NCBI GenBank assembly: GCA_903842595.1
Contig: CAIMMO010000002.1
Location: 18,952 to 82,951 of the forward strand
Length of the DNA stretch: 64,000 bases
Direction of reading: 5' to 3'
From: an uncultured Alphaproteobacteria bacterium
GTDB lineage: Bacteria; Pseudomonadota; Alphaproteobacteria; Caulobacterales; Hyphomonadaceae
The notes beneath the pieces were generated by a model, which saw only the letters and a program-made list of their open reading frames with translations, did not search any database and was not told where the DNA came from. The position numbers were made by a program, and so were the translations under genes. Below, one piece after another: positions 18,025 to 26,780 of this stretch (positions are counted from its first letter, which is position 1; every line of letters begins with the position of its first letter).

Positions 18025-18426
18025 ATGCGTAAGTTCCTGACGATGCTGCTGATAGCAGGGACTGCCGTGTCGGCACTGGCCGACCCTGTCGTCTACGAGT
18101 GCCGGATCGACAGGCGCGGCAACGTCAAACTCTCCGGCGGGATGCGCGCCCAACTCGAGATGATGGAGCGCTTTGCGATCGATGCCGACGCCGGAAGAGC
18201 CTGCCTTCTGGGTGTCCCAGCCTGCTCGCCATTTTTCGGAACGCTGACCGTCTCACAAAAGGAAGGCAGGATATCCGGTGGCGGCGCGCGCGTGGCTGTC
18301 AGCAAACCGATCACGCTGGTCTATCTCCCCGACCGGAGCCAGGCGGTCATGACCTTCGACACCTCGCAAGTCACAACGCGACAAGACGGCTGGAGCGCGA
18401 CGGACCTCAGGGTCGTTATCCCATGA
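18025..18426 (+). CDS. Hypothetical exported protein, 133 aa
   Basis: Residues 1-20 (MRKFLTMLLIAGTAVSALAD) form a Sec signal with an ALA cleavage site. The mature part is about 113 residues, has three Cys (in YECRID and a pair near ACLLGVPAC), and appears beta-rich, but I recognise no family. It should be periplasmic or secreted. Its TGA overlaps the ATG of the downstream GST gene (ATGA at 18423-18426), which implies coupled translation of an exported protein with a cytoplasmic GST. Confidence 0.7.
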   Translation: MRKFLTMLLIAGTAVSALADPVVYECRIDRRGNVKLSGGMRAQLEMMERFAIDADAGRACLLGVPACSPFFGTLTVSQKEGRISGGGARVAVSKPITLVYLPDRSQAVMTFDTSQVTTRQDGWSATDLRVVIP

Positions 18427-19025
18427 ACCTCTTCTACTCGCCGACCTCGCCCTACGCCCGCAAATGCCGGGTCGTCGCGATCGAAAAGGGGCTTGCTCCG
18501 CAGCTTCGCATCATCCCCGCCTCGCCTATGTCCAATCCGCCCGAACTGCACGCCGCCAACCCACTCGGCAAGGTGCCCGCGCTCGTCCTTCCGGATGGCC
18601 GCTGCATCGTCGATAGCCGCGTCATCTGCGAATACCTCGACACGCAGACGGCAGACCCCCACCTCATCCCAACGGATGCCGCAGCCCGCATCGACTGTCG
18701 CACGCGCGAGGCGCTGGCCGACGGCATCGCCGACGCAGCCTTCCAGCGCACGATGGAGCGCCTCCGCCCCGAACCGCAGCGCTCGACTGACTGGAACACG
18801 CGCTGGACCAGCGCCATCCGCCGCGCCGTCGCGCACTTCAACGCCAACATCCCCGATCGTCCGCAACCGGACCTTGGCGACATCGCGCTCGCCTGTGCGC
18901 TCGCCTATGTCGACTTCCGCCACGCCGATCTCGGCTGGGACGCCGATGCACCAGCCCTGCGCGCGTGGCTCGCCACAATGCTTGCGCGACCCGGCCTCGC
19001 CGAAACCACGCCTCCCTCGACCTGA
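18423..19025 (+). CDS. Glutathione S-transferase family protein
   Basis: A 200-residue protein with a GST N-domain starting MNLFYSPTSPYARKCRVVA, the CR-containing active-site turn of the Yfc/stringent-starvation-like GSTs, then NPLGKVPALVLPDG and DSRVICEYLD. The C-terminal domain contains LGDIALACALAYVDFRH, matching the family's capping helix. The start ATG sits inside the stop of the preceding exported protein, so the two genes form an overlapping pair. The large in-frame extension upstream to 18099 is a shadow of that gene. Confidence 0.85.
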   Translation: MNLFYSPTSPYARKCRVVAIEKGLAPQLRIIPASPMSNPPELHAANPLGKVPALVLPDGRCIVDSRVICEYLDTQTADPHLIPTDAAARIDCRTREALADGIADAAFQRTMERLRPEPQRSTDWNTRWTSAIRRAVAHFNANIPDRPQPDLGDIALACALAYVDFRHADLGWDADAPALRAWLATMLARPGLAETTPPST

Positions 19026-19091
19026 CCGGAAGGTCTTCTCAGCCGAACCTGCTCGTTAAACCCGCCGATTGCGCCAACCCAACGGCGAGGG

Positions 19092-19436
19092 TCACGGCAT
19101 TTCGCGCACAGGCTCGGTCAGGAAGTGCCGCCCGTCCCGATCCTCGATCTCGATCACCCAGAGGTCGCGGTCCGCGCTTCGCCGCTTTGCGATCAGCGCA
19201 TCCACCCCCGCCTCATCATCAGCCCCTAGCCGCTCGAACATGCCCGGCCCCTCCGGATTGAACGCCGGCGCATACAGCTGCGCCTCACCCCTGGCGCGGG
19301 TCACCTTTACCATCACATCGCCGCGGTCCTCGTCCCCACGATGGACGACCGTGGCGAACGCGCCAGCGCCGGTGGCGCGGCGCAACAGGGCCGAAACCCA
19401 GATATGAGCGGGAATCTCGCGAGGCATTGCGCGCAT
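19092..19436 (-). CDS. DUF1491 family protein
   Basis: A 114-residue cytoplasmic protein matching DUF1491, a family of unknown function widespread in Alphaproteobacteria. Typical segments are IPAHIWVSALLRRA near the N-terminus, the RGDEDRGDVMVKV turn, and DRDLWVIEIEDRDGRHFL near the end. The start could be the first ATG or Met4. Its upstream region holds a perfect 12-base palindrome (19464-19475). Confidence 0.8.
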   Translation of the reverse strand: MRAMPREIPAHIWVSALLRRATGAGAFATVVHRGDEDRGDVMVKVTRARGEAQLYAPAFNPEGPGMFERLGADDEAGVDALIAKRRSADRDLWVIEIEDRDGRHFLTEPVREMP

Positions 19437-19463
19437 TTACCACAAATCTGCAAGCTGGCGCCC

Positions 19464-19475
19464 CGTTTGCAAACG
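19464..19475. promoter_or_regulatory. Perfect 12-base palindrome, operator-like
   Basis: CGTTTGCAAACG reads the same on both strands and lies 28 bases upstream of the DUF1491 start and 38 bases upstream of the possible small membrane ORF on the other strand. It has no loop, so it is a better candidate for a dimeric repressor site than for a hairpin. No regulator is assigned. Confidence 0.3.
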
Positions 19476-19512
19476 TTTTTGAAGTACCGCGTAAACCAAT
19501 TGGGCAGTTGCC

Positions 19513-19665
19513 TTGATCGAGACCGCCACCCTGATCGTCGCCCAGCCCACCGCCGAGGCCCAGCGCATCGGCGTCTACGTCCTCGCGGCGATCGTTGGCC
19601 TGCTGGTTTGCGGCGCCATTTCCGTGGCCAAGGAACTCCGCCAGGAGATGGCTGACCGGCCGTAA
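19513..19665 (+). CDS. Possible small membrane protein, 50 aa
   Basis: A TTG-started frame of 50 codons with one clear hydrophobic helix (GVYVLAAIVGLLVCGAISVA) flanked by polar ends and a charged tail KELRQEMADRP. Codon use is GC-ending like the neighbours. There is no ATG or GTG alternative after the upstream in-frame stop at 19492, and the ribosome site is weak, so this is tentative. Confidence 0.35.
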   Translation: MIETATLIVAQPTAEAQRIGVYVLAAIVGLLVCGAISVAKELRQEMADRP

Positions 19666-19700
19666 ACGCATCCTAAATCGGGCTAGCCTAGCGTCCGCTC

Positions 19701-20612
19701 ATGCTGGCGCGCTTCCTTTCCCTGACATTCCTCACTATCGCCATAGCGCCCATCGCGCTGGCCGACGCCGCAGCCCTGCGCCGCACCTGGCTCGAACGTG
19801 TCGCGATCAGCGCCGCGGACAAGGCCTGCGCACTGTTCTCCGAAGGTGAACGCCTTGCCCTCCGCTCTGGCCTGTACCAGGTCGAGGGCGAACTCCTGCG
19901 CGCCAAGCAGAACCGCGCCGAAATGACCCGTCTCGCCGCCGAAGTCTCCGAGCACGCAAAGGACCTCGGCTGTGGCCACCCGGATGTCGTCTCCGTCGCC
20001 GCGACCGTGCGCAGCAGCTACCGCCAGTTCGCGAAGACCAGCTACATCGAATACCCCGCCGCCCGCTCCACCTGGGGCGCCTCGCGCTCGGAGCACGACA
20101 AGTGGGCGATCAGCCAGACCGACAAGGCGTCCGGTCTAATCTTCGGCCTGCGCCGCACGCCCGGCAAGCCGGACGAATTCCGCCTCGCCGCAGCCATGCC
20201 CGCACGCGGCGCAACGCCTGCCTCCGCCCAGTTGGTCTTCCGCGATGTCGAGAAGATGCCCGATCCGTGGTTCGGCTCGCTCTCGGGCAAGGACGGCAAG
20301 CTCGCCGCGCCTCCGCGCGCCACATCCCGCCTTATCTGGGCCAGCAAGGTCATGGCCGGCAAGAACGAAGTCGGCGAGCCGATATGGATCTTCGTCTTCG
20401 ACGCAAGCGCCATCGACCAGCTGGAACTGCTCGATCCGCGGGAAGCCGTGCAGGTGAACCTGCTGGCCGCACCGCGTGCGAAGGACCAGACTACCCGGCA
20501 GGTGACATTCGAACTCGGCGACTTCCGCGCCGCCCGCGCCTTCGCGATGATCCCGAAAGCCGACTTTGCGACCCAGACCGCAGCCGAACCAACAGCGCCA
20601 GCCGGCCATTGA
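19701..20612 (+). CDS. Hypothetical exported protein, 303 aa
   Basis: An unrecognised protein with a Sec signal (residues 1-22, ending IALADA). The first 100 mature residues are helical (ERVAISAADKACALFSEGERLAL) with a CGHPD motif near residue 92; the rest looks beta-rich, with IWIFVFDASA and a VTFELGDF strand near the end. It is predicted periplasmic. It is followed by the DUF4169 and DUF1963 genes on the same strand. Confidence 0.7.
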   Translation: MLARFLSLTFLTIAIAPIALADAAALRRTWLERVAISAADKACALFSEGERLALRSGLYQVEGELLRAKQNRAEMTRLAAEVSEHAKDLGCGHPDVVSVAATVRSSYRQFAKTSYIEYPAARSTWGASRSEHDKWAISQTDKASGLIFGLRRTPGKPDEFRLAAAMPARGATPASAQLVFRDVEKMPDPWFGSLSGKDGKLAAPPRATSRLIWASKVMAGKNEVGEPIWIFVFDASAIDQLELLDPREAVQVNLLAAPRAKDQTTRQVTFELGDFRAARAFAMIPKADFATQTAAEPTAPAGH

Positions 20613-20712
20613 ATCGCTGAAGCAACGATTTTTCACTGGCCGTCGCTACACAGGCCATTGATCGGCGCGCCCACGCAGGCAAGATGCCCCCATTCGCAAA
20701 CGGGCGCCCGCC

Positions 20713-20907
20713 ATGGCCGATATCGTCAACCTCAACGACCGCCGCAAGCGCAAGGCGCGCGAACAGAAGGAAACCGACGCCGCCGCCAACCGCCTCCTCT
20801 TCGGTCGCACCAAGGGCGAGAAGCAGCGCGACACCAAACAGAAAGACGCCGAGATCCGCAAACTCGACGGCGCCAGGCGCGAACGCGACGACAAGACCGA
20901 TACCTGA
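20713..20907 (+). CDS. DUF4169 family protein
   Basis: A 64-residue, strongly charged protein of the DUF4169 family, which occurs as very small proteins in Alphaproteobacteria. The pattern VNLNDRRKRKAREQKE, then NRLLFGRTKGEKQRD and a C-terminal KLDGARRERDD matches the family over its full length. Probably cytoplasmic and disordered or helical; function unknown. It lies 21 bases upstream of the DUF1963 gene and may be co-transcribed. Confidence 0.8.
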   Translation: MADIVNLNDRRKRKAREQKETDAAANRLLFGRTKGEKQRDTKQKDAEIRKLDGARRERDDKTDT

Positions 20908-20928
20908 TCGCGCCGACGGAGGCACCCC

Positions 20929-21687
20929 TTGTTCAACTGGCTCTCGCCATTCGGCGCCGCCATCAAGGCGACCGAGCTTCCCATGCTCGCCGCCAGCTTC
21001 GATGGCTCCCCGCCGCGTACGCGAACCTCCAGCCAGCTCGGAGGACGCCCCTGGTGGCCCGCAGGCATGGCCTACCCGGTCGATCGGGAGGGCCGCCCGC
21101 TCATGCTGCTGGCGCAGCTGAATTTCGCTGACATGCCCCGTCTCGCCCCATTCCCCGACGCAGGCCTGCTGCAGATATTCATCGGCCGCGACGATCTCTA
21201 TGGCTGCACCTTCTGCGACACGAACGGCGGCGACGAATTTGCATGCGTCTTCCATCACGACACAGCCGCACCTGCAGCAATACCAGTTGATCCAGCATTC
21301 GATCCACCGAACAACTACTCGCCACTCGACAGGCCACTCGAAGCCATCGCGCTGACGTTCAGCCTGTCACGCATGCCGGTCGATCCGACGGACTACCGCC
21401 TGAGCAAGCTGCTGCCGAAACTCTTCAACGACGAAAACAAGCTCGAAGCCTATCAAAACGGACTTCAGACGCCACCGATACGTCTCGGTGGCTATCCGAG
21501 CTTCACTCAGGAAGACCCGCGCAGCTACAATGAACCAGGCGGGATCGGCGATTTCAACCTTCTCACCGTCGATACAGCGGACGGAATCATGTGGGGCGAT
21601 TCCGGCGTCGCACAGTTCTTCATGCACGAAGACGACCTGCGCCGACGCGATTTTTCCAAAGTGCGCTACAACTGGGATTGCTGCTGA
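20929..21687 (+). CDS. DUF1963 (YwqG-like) family protein
   Basis: A 252-residue cytoplasmic protein of the YwqG/DUF1963 group of unknown function. Conserved points are SQLGGRPWWPAGMAYP near residues 35-50, LLAQLNFAD near 60-68, the LLQIFIGRDDLYG strand and the late LGGYPSFTQEDPR segment followed by a MWGDSGVAQFF strand near the C-terminus. The start is a TTG preceded by GGAGG at normal spacing; no ATG exists nearby before the conserved region. The gene ends four bases from the convergent GFA gene. Confidence 0.8.
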   Translation: MFNWLSPFGAAIKATELPMLAASFDGSPPRTRTSSQLGGRPWWPAGMAYPVDREGRPLMLLAQLNFADMPRLAPFPDAGLLQIFIGRDDLYGCTFCDTNGGDEFACVFHHDTAAPAAIPVDPAFDPPNNYSPLDRPLEAIALTFSLSRMPVDPTDYRLSKLLPKLFNDENKLEAYQNGLQTPPIRLGGYPSFTQEDPRSYNEPGGIGDFNLLTVDTADGIMWGDSGVAQFFMHEDDLRRRDFSKVRYNWDCC

Positions 21688-21691
21688 GCGT

Positions 21692-22153
21692 TCAGAACCG
21701 CCCCTGCGCCTGGTACGCCGCAATGAAGGGCGCATAGTCCACAGGAACTGTCTCCGCCCGCAGCCCACCCTCGACAAAGGTCACCCATGGCTGCGCACTC
21801 CGCGTGTAGGTATCGCCCACCGGCTGCACCCAGCTTGTATCGTCAAGCGTACCGCCTCGCAGGCTGTACACGCCCGTCGACGGGACGCCGCCGTTCACGA
21901 TTCGCGTCCCGCACGCGCCGCAGAACAGGCCGCACCGGGTCGATCCACGATCAGACACCCACTCAACGCGCGCCGGATCCCCGGCGGTGAATCGAACCGC
22001 CGCCTCCGCGACGATGACCGAGACGTTAAACGCCGAACCGCTGATCCTCTGACAGTTCGTGCAGTGGCAGATGTAGATCATCACCGGCGGCGCGCTGACT
22101 TCGTAACGCAGCGCGCCGCACATGCACCCGCCAATCAGCGGCAAAGACGCCAT
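21692..22153 (-). CDS. GFA family (glutathione-dependent formaldehyde-activating enzyme-like) protein
   Basis: A 153-residue zinc-binding protein of the GFA/CENP-V fold. Zinc ligands are visible as GGCMCGALRYE near residue 10, CHCTNCQR near 30 and CGACG near 77. Family members bind glutathione adducts, but most, including this one, have no proven formaldehyde activity. The ATG at 22153 is chosen because GGAGGGTGAG, itself inside the upstream in-frame ATG's first codons, makes a perfectly spaced ribosome site for it. Confidence 0.85.
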   Translation of the reverse strand: MASLPLIGGCMCGALRYEVSAPPVMIYICHCTNCQRISGSAFNVSVIVAEAAVRFTAGDPARVEWVSDRGSTRCGLFCGACGTRIVNGGVPSTGVYSLRGGTLDDTSWVQPVGDTYTRSAQPWVTFVEGGLRAETVPVDYAPFIAAYQAQGRF

Positions 22154-22515
22154 CTCACCCTCCATCGACCAGCAAGCCTGATATCACGCCGACATGTCAG
22201 AACCTGGCAGCATTGCAGCGCACCATAACGAAGCGTCGACGTCATCGTTCCCACTGCCATGATGCGTCACGCCAGCGCCTCAATCCGGGCAACGAATTCA
22301 CAACCTCAGGAGCAGAGACTCTTTCCGAGGCTCGCCACGAGTGCCCGCTATGTTGGGACTTACGCACATCCCGACAAGCTTCACCATCACGATGTTTGCG
22401 ACCGTCTTCGCTACGCCGATGTTCGTGATGCTGTTTGTGCCGACGCTCGGCTGAGGGAAGTGGTCGCTTGTGAATCTCGCCGCTTCGCCTAGAGTGGGCG
22501 CACGGGGAGACGAGA
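22154..22515. other. Intergenic stretch without a confident gene; 34-codon hydrophobic ORF
   Basis: This 362-base stretch separates the divergent GFA gene and the next membrane-protein gene, so promoters for both are expected here. The only ORF of note is an ATG frame at 22350-22454 (+) coding for 34 residues with a hydrophobic, Met/Phe-rich core (ITMFATVFATPMFVMLFV). It lacks a clear ribosome site and may be chance or a remnant of a membrane protein. Confidence 0.3.
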
Positions 22516-23184
22516 ATGTTCGCAGGTCACTACGCAGCAGCGCTCGTGGCAAAGGCTGGCGCACCAAAAGCACCGATGTGGACGCTGGTTGCCGCCGCCC
22601 AACTTGTCGACATCGGCTGGGCAGCCCTCGTCATTGCCGGCGTCGAGCGTGGTCGTATCGACCCAACGCTCCCAGGCAGCGCATTCGTTCTCGAACACAT
22701 GCCGTGGACTCATTCGCTAGCCGCCGCCATCGCATGGGCGCTAACGGCGACACTGCTATCGAAAACGATGCTGCGCCTCTCGACGGGGGCCGCCATCGCA
22801 ATCGGCGCAGTCGTCTTCTCGCACTGGCTGCTGGACCTCATCGTCCATCGCCCCGATCTCGAACTCTATCCGGATGGTCCGAAGCTGGGCTTGGGACTCT
22901 GGAACATGCCGGTCCCCGAACAGGCGTTGGAGATCGGCCTCCTCGCCGTCGCCGGCATGTTCTGGGCGGCCCAGCGCGCCCGCGCTGGACTCGCAGCCTG
23001 GCCGGCCGCCGCGTTTGTCGCTTTGCTCGTCTTCGTCCAGATCATCGCGATGCTGCTTCCGCAGGAGGCCTCTGAGAGCCTCGTCGGCGCCGCACCCTCT
23101 GCACTCGCCGTGTACATCGTTCTCGCCTTCGTCGCGATCTTTCTCGACGGGTGGCGAGCGCCACAAGCCTTACCCGATCGATAA
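22516..23184 (+). CDS. Membrane protein, YdjM/DUF457-like putative metal-dependent hydrolase
   Basis: A 222-residue inner-membrane protein with about six hydrophobic segments. Histidines and aspartates lie at membrane edges in the pattern of membrane-bound metal hydrolases of the YdjM type: GHYAAALVAK at the N-terminus, QLVDIGW, WTHSLAAAI and FSHWLLDLIVHRPD. Activity in this family is not demonstrated, so the hydrolase call is inference from those residues. GGGGAG lies just upstream of the ATG. Confidence 0.6.
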   Translation: MFAGHYAAALVAKAGAPKAPMWTLVAAAQLVDIGWAALVIAGVERGRIDPTLPGSAFVLEHMPWTHSLAAAIAWALTATLLSKTMLRLSTGAAIAIGAVVFSHWLLDLIVHRPDLELYPDGPKLGLGLWNMPVPEQALEIGLLAVAGMFWAAQRARAGLAAWPAAAFVALLVFVQIIAMLLPQEASESLVGAAPSALAVYIVLAFVAIFLDGWRAPQALPDR

Positions 23185-23264
23185 AATCTCATCGATCGCG
23201 GCTAACCTGATCGAAATCATGCTCGCCTACGCTCAAGATACGAATAGCAGCGGGGAGCAGGGCT

Positions 23265-24305
23265 ATGGCATTCGGCAAACGCACGGCTGGTTCCGCCCCT
23301 CCGCCCTACACGCCCCCCGCTGAACTCGACGCGCCAGAGGCGGCTACGCCTGTGCGGACCCGCGTCACCAACCCGGGCGCGATCGATAACAAGTTCATCG
23401 GCCTCGCCGTCGGCGTCGTATTCCTCTCGGCCGGCGCAGCCATCGCCGCGCCCTCGCTCCTGTCGATGGTGAGTGGCGCCAGCGTCCGCCCGATCGAGCA
23501 AGTCATCGCAGGTCTCGACCGCGACGCCATGCGCACGGCGCTGGCGCTTGAAGCCTTCCCCGACGAATCCGGTCGCGCCTTCATGACCAGCCTCGCCACC
23601 CATTTCCCGCAGCAGCATGACCGCCTGCTCGACCAGCTCGCTGACACTGCGGCCGCCGGCGGCGACCGCGACGACCTGTTCCTCTCGATGAACGCCTGGA
23701 CGATGGGCTTCGCGCCGCAGCACATCGGTGCACTCGGCCGCACCGGCGCCGAAGGCTTCGACAAGTCGCTGGGCATCCTCAAGGAAGCCCTGCAGATGGT
23801 CGAGTCCGAAACAGGCGGCTGCACCATGAAGTCGCTCGAAGGCTTCATGCGAGAACCTTCCAGGCTCACCGATCTCACCCGCTACGGCAGCGCCGGTTAC
23901 CGCGTGAGCATGCGCGCCGGCGCCACCATGGTGGACCTTGTCGCCAAGGGCCGCAACGCGCCGCCGGTCAACGCCACGATAACCCTGGATGACGAGAACG
24001 CGCTGCAGTCCACCTTCAGGTCGATGATGTCCGACCCGCAGGTGATGAACCTGATCCAGTCCGGCATGAACCTCGGCTCGCAGGACATGCAGATGGAGTT
24101 CGCGCAGAACATCAATGTCTGCCAGTTCGCGCGCACCCTCGTCATCAAGCTCGAAAACCTGCCAGCTGGCACCAAGTCACGCCTGCTTGCGACTGTGCTG
24201 TCATCCGATTTCGGCGCGCTCGCCGGCAATCTCGGCAGCCCCTTAGGCCCCGGCGCATTCCAGGACATGCAGCCCGGCATGGGCACGACGCAGTTCTTCC
24301 CGTAG
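23265..24305 (+). CDS. Hypothetical membrane-anchored protein, 346 aa
   Basis: I do not recognise a family. Residues 1-42 are polar and proline-rich, one membrane segment follows (FIGLAVGVVFLSAGAAIAA, residues 44-62), and the remaining 280 residues should be periplasmic. That part is largely helical with two separated Cys (GGCTMKSLEG, NINVCQFA) that could form a disulfide. GGGGAG precedes the start. It converges on the TIR-domain gene with five bases between stops. Confidence 0.65.
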   Translation: MAFGKRTAGSAPPPYTPPAELDAPEAATPVRTRVTNPGAIDNKFIGLAVGVVFLSAGAAIAAPSLLSMVSGASVRPIEQVIAGLDRDAMRTALALEAFPDESGRAFMTSLATHFPQQHDRLLDQLADTAAAGGDRDDLFLSMNAWTMGFAPQHIGALGRTGAEGFDKSLGILKEALQMVESETGGCTMKSLEGFMREPSRLTDLTRYGSAGYRVSMRAGATMVDLVAKGRNAPPVNATITLDDENALQSTFRSMMSDPQVMNLIQSGMNLGSQDMQMEFAQNINVCQFARTLVIKLENLPAGTKSRLLATVLSSDFGALAGNLGSPLGPGAFQDMQPGMGTTQFFP

Positions 24306-24310
24306 CGCCT

Positions 24311-26689
24311 CTACCGCTGCGCCGGCTCCACAAGCTCGCCACGCGCCCAGCGGCCAGCCTGCATCACGCTGCCGTCAGGAGCCCACACAACACCCAATCC
24401 CTGGCGGGCGCCGCCGGACAGCTCGCCTTCATAGCGTTGGCCGTTGGTGTATGTCAGCACGCCGCGCGCCGTACCACCGGCGGCCACGCCTGAACCAGCG
24501 AGGTTGTCACCGCTCTGCCAGTGCATCACGCCATGACCGCTGGCAGCGTCGCCGGAATGTTCGCCTTCGTAACGCGCTGCGCGTGCTGCCGCATTCCCGG
24601 GATTGTCGGCGAACTCGTAGACACCGATGCCGTTGGCCTGCCCGTTTCGCAACTCGCCGCGATAGCGGTCACGCGCATTGGGCCCGGCGCCCCGCGTGCG
24701 TACGCCCAGACCGTTTGGCGCGCCGCCGGAAATCTGCGCGACATACCTGTCGCCATTTCCTCCCGTGATGGTCTGCGCATCTTTCAGGGCGTCAGCTGAC
24801 TGCGCCATCTGCCGCGCCGCAGTCGCACGCTGCACCGCGACTGTCTGCGCGCGCCGCGCCGCCTCGACCACAGCCTTCGTCTCGGCAGGCAACTGCTCGA
24901 TGCTGAACGGCGCCGGACGGCTAAGCTTGGCGATCAACGCCTCGGCGTTCGGCGCACGCGCACCGCTCGGGTAAGCCGCGAGATAGGCGCGGTATCCCGC
25001 CAGCGTCCCGTCCCGCTCCGCGATCGCCCACGCCTCGGCCTCCTCGGCAATGCGGCTCTGTTGCGCCGCCGCGAGCGAGTCCGCCCCTTGCTCCCTGACG
25101 ACAACATCTGCGGCACGTGCAGCCGCACTGGCCACCTGGGCTTGCGCCTGCGCGATGCGCCGCTTGTCCGCCTCGACCGCTGCCGACACCGCTGCGCTCG
25201 CCTTGGGTGTCGCCCCGGTGTTGCGAACCGCCTCGGCAAAGGCCCGCAGGTCACGCGGCGAGGCCGAGCCAAGCGAAGGCGCCAGCTTCCGGTTCGACTG
25301 CGCGAATGCGCGCACCGCCTGTGTCGTGGCCTCGTCTGCCTTGCCCATCATCTCACCATCATAGAGCTGGAGAGCCGACAACCCGCGCTGAATCTCCTCG
25401 ATCGCCTGCGACCGCTCCGCGCCAAGCGCCACAATCCGCTCCTCTGCAGCGCGGCCCATCGCGCCGGGTACAACACCCTCCGCCGGGAATGCCTGAAGGT
25501 AGGAACGATAGGCAGCCTCGCTGTCTTCCGTCACGGCCTTGACCCACGCCTGCGCATCCAGCACGCGCAGGGTCGATCGCGCCGTCTCGGCCGTGCTCGC
25601 GCGCGGGAAGGCCGACACATGATCGCGCAGCGCCTCCGCATCGCGGGCATCGACCCTGCGCCAGTCCTCGCCGGACTCAGCGGTATCCTCGAACGTTCCC
25701 GTCGCGGGCGCCGTGTTCGCGGTCGTCACCTCCGCCACACTCTGCACCGGAATACCCGTGGCGACCTGCTCCTGAGGCGCCTCGTCGCCACGCCAGCCGA
25801 AAGGATCGGCGAGCCACAATCCGACACCTGAACCGATCAGCGCGACCGCGGCAACCATGGGCACGGCTGCAAACGACCGCTGTTGCTTCTGATAGCGCGA
25901 CCCGTAGCCGGAACGCCGCACGATCAAGTTGGAGTCATCCAGTCGCTCATCGCGCCGCTCCTGCGGCACCCGATAGACTGACTCGGCTAACCGCGGTCCA
26001 TGCGCGGCTTCGGCGCGATCGACATATCGCGTCGTGTCGCTTTCCGCATAGCGCGACGAAGGCGGCGGCTCGTAGCGTGGTTGCGGAGGAGGTGGAGGCG
26101 GTTCCGCAAAGCGCGGCGGTGGCGGCGGTTCATACTTGGGAGGTGGCGGCGGCGACTCGACATGGCGCGGCGGCGCGGGAGCAGGATCGACAAACTCCAC
26201 TGGCGGAGGCTTGGGGCGCTGGGGCTCCGGCTTGGGCGGCGGCGGTGGTGGTGGCACAGCCGCCGGCCGCTTCGGCGCAGCCGCCGCAGGGGGCTTGACC
26301 GGATCACCCGCGCAGTTGCGCAGCATCGCAGTCAGCCGCCGCCAGTTGGGATCGTCCGGATCGCCGTTCCACTTGCTCAAGTCCACCGCGTCGAGCTCGT
26401 CGAACGGGCGCGGCGGCGCCTCGCCATCGATGCGCGCCTGGATCAGCTTGTTCTTGTAGAGCCCGGTAGCCGCTTCAGAACGGACATACTCGGACCGCCG
26501 CGCACTGTCAGACCACAGCACCAGCACGGCCTTCGACCAGCCCAGCTTCAGGTCTGCAATCGGGCTCAGATCGGGCTTGGGCTCGGCCGGATCCATCCAG
26601 CTGTCCCAGCCCTCCCGACGGAGGAGCTCGCCCACCACCCGGAGTCGATCCCGGTCCTGGCGTGCGTATGCAACGTATACATCAGTCAT
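24311..26689 (-). CDS. TIR-domain protein with Pro-rich linker, membrane segment, P-G repeats and MORN repeats
   Basis: A 792-residue mosaic. Residues 1-125 form a TIR-like domain (DVYVAYARQDRDRLRVV, then SEYVRSEA with Glu72 at the NADase catalytic position). Residues 130-215 are a Pro-rich linker, 275-295 a membrane helix. Repeats with a Y..YL..FP core lie near 342-380, 385-420 and 555-590, like those of the lipoprotein at 4158-5519. Residues 428-465 resemble a peptidoglycan-binding fold (IQRGLSALQLYDGEMMGKAD). Residues 645-785 hold about five MORN-type units (RYRGELRNGQANGIGV, RYEGELSGGARQGLGV). Topology suggests cytoplasmic TIR and periplasmic repeats. Some TIR proteins degrade NAD in phage defence, but function here is inference. 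The histidine kinase gene is 91 bases upstream on the same strand. Confidence 0.8.
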   Translation of the reverse strand: MTDVYVAYARQDRDRLRVVGELLRREGWDSWMDPAEPKPDLSPIADLKLGWSKAVLVLWSDSARRSEYVRSEAATGLYKNKLIQARIDGEAPPRPFDELDAVDLSKWNGDPDDPNWRRLTAMLRNCAGDPVKPPAAAAPKRPAAVPPPPPPPKPEPQRPKPPPVEFVDPAPAPPRHVESPPPPPKYEPPPPPRFAEPPPPPPQPRYEPPPSSRYAESDTTRYVDRAEAAHGPRLAESVYRVPQERRDERLDDSNLIVRRSGYGSRYQKQQRSFAAVPMVAAVALIGSGVGLWLADPFGWRGDEAPQEQVATGIPVQSVAEVTTANTAPATGTFEDTAESGEDWRRVDARDAEALRDHVSAFPRASTAETARSTLRVLDAQAWVKAVTEDSEAAYRSYLQAFPAEGVVPGAMGRAAEERIVALGAERSQAIEEIQRGLSALQLYDGEMMGKADEATTQAVRAFAQSNRKLAPSLGSASPRDLRAFAEAVRNTGATPKASAAVSAAVEADKRRIAQAQAQVASAAARAADVVVREQGADSLAAAQQSRIAEEAEAWAIAERDGTLAGYRAYLAAYPSGARAPNAEALIAKLSRPAPFSIEQLPAETKAVVEAARRAQTVAVQRATAARQMAQSADALKDAQTITGGNGDRYVAQISGGAPNGLGVRTRGAGPNARDRYRGELRNGQANGIGVYEFADNPGNAAARAARYEGEHSGDAASGHGVMHWQSGDNLAGSGVAAGGTARGVLTYTNGQRYEGELSGGARQGLGVVWAPDGSVMQAGRWARGELVEPAQR

Positions 26690-26780
26690 GGCCGCCCCTC
26701 TGGGCCGCCCCCGCCGCTAGGCTTCTATCAGTGCAATCGCCGCTTGGGGAGATGTGCCAGACAAGCACAAGATGGCAAAA

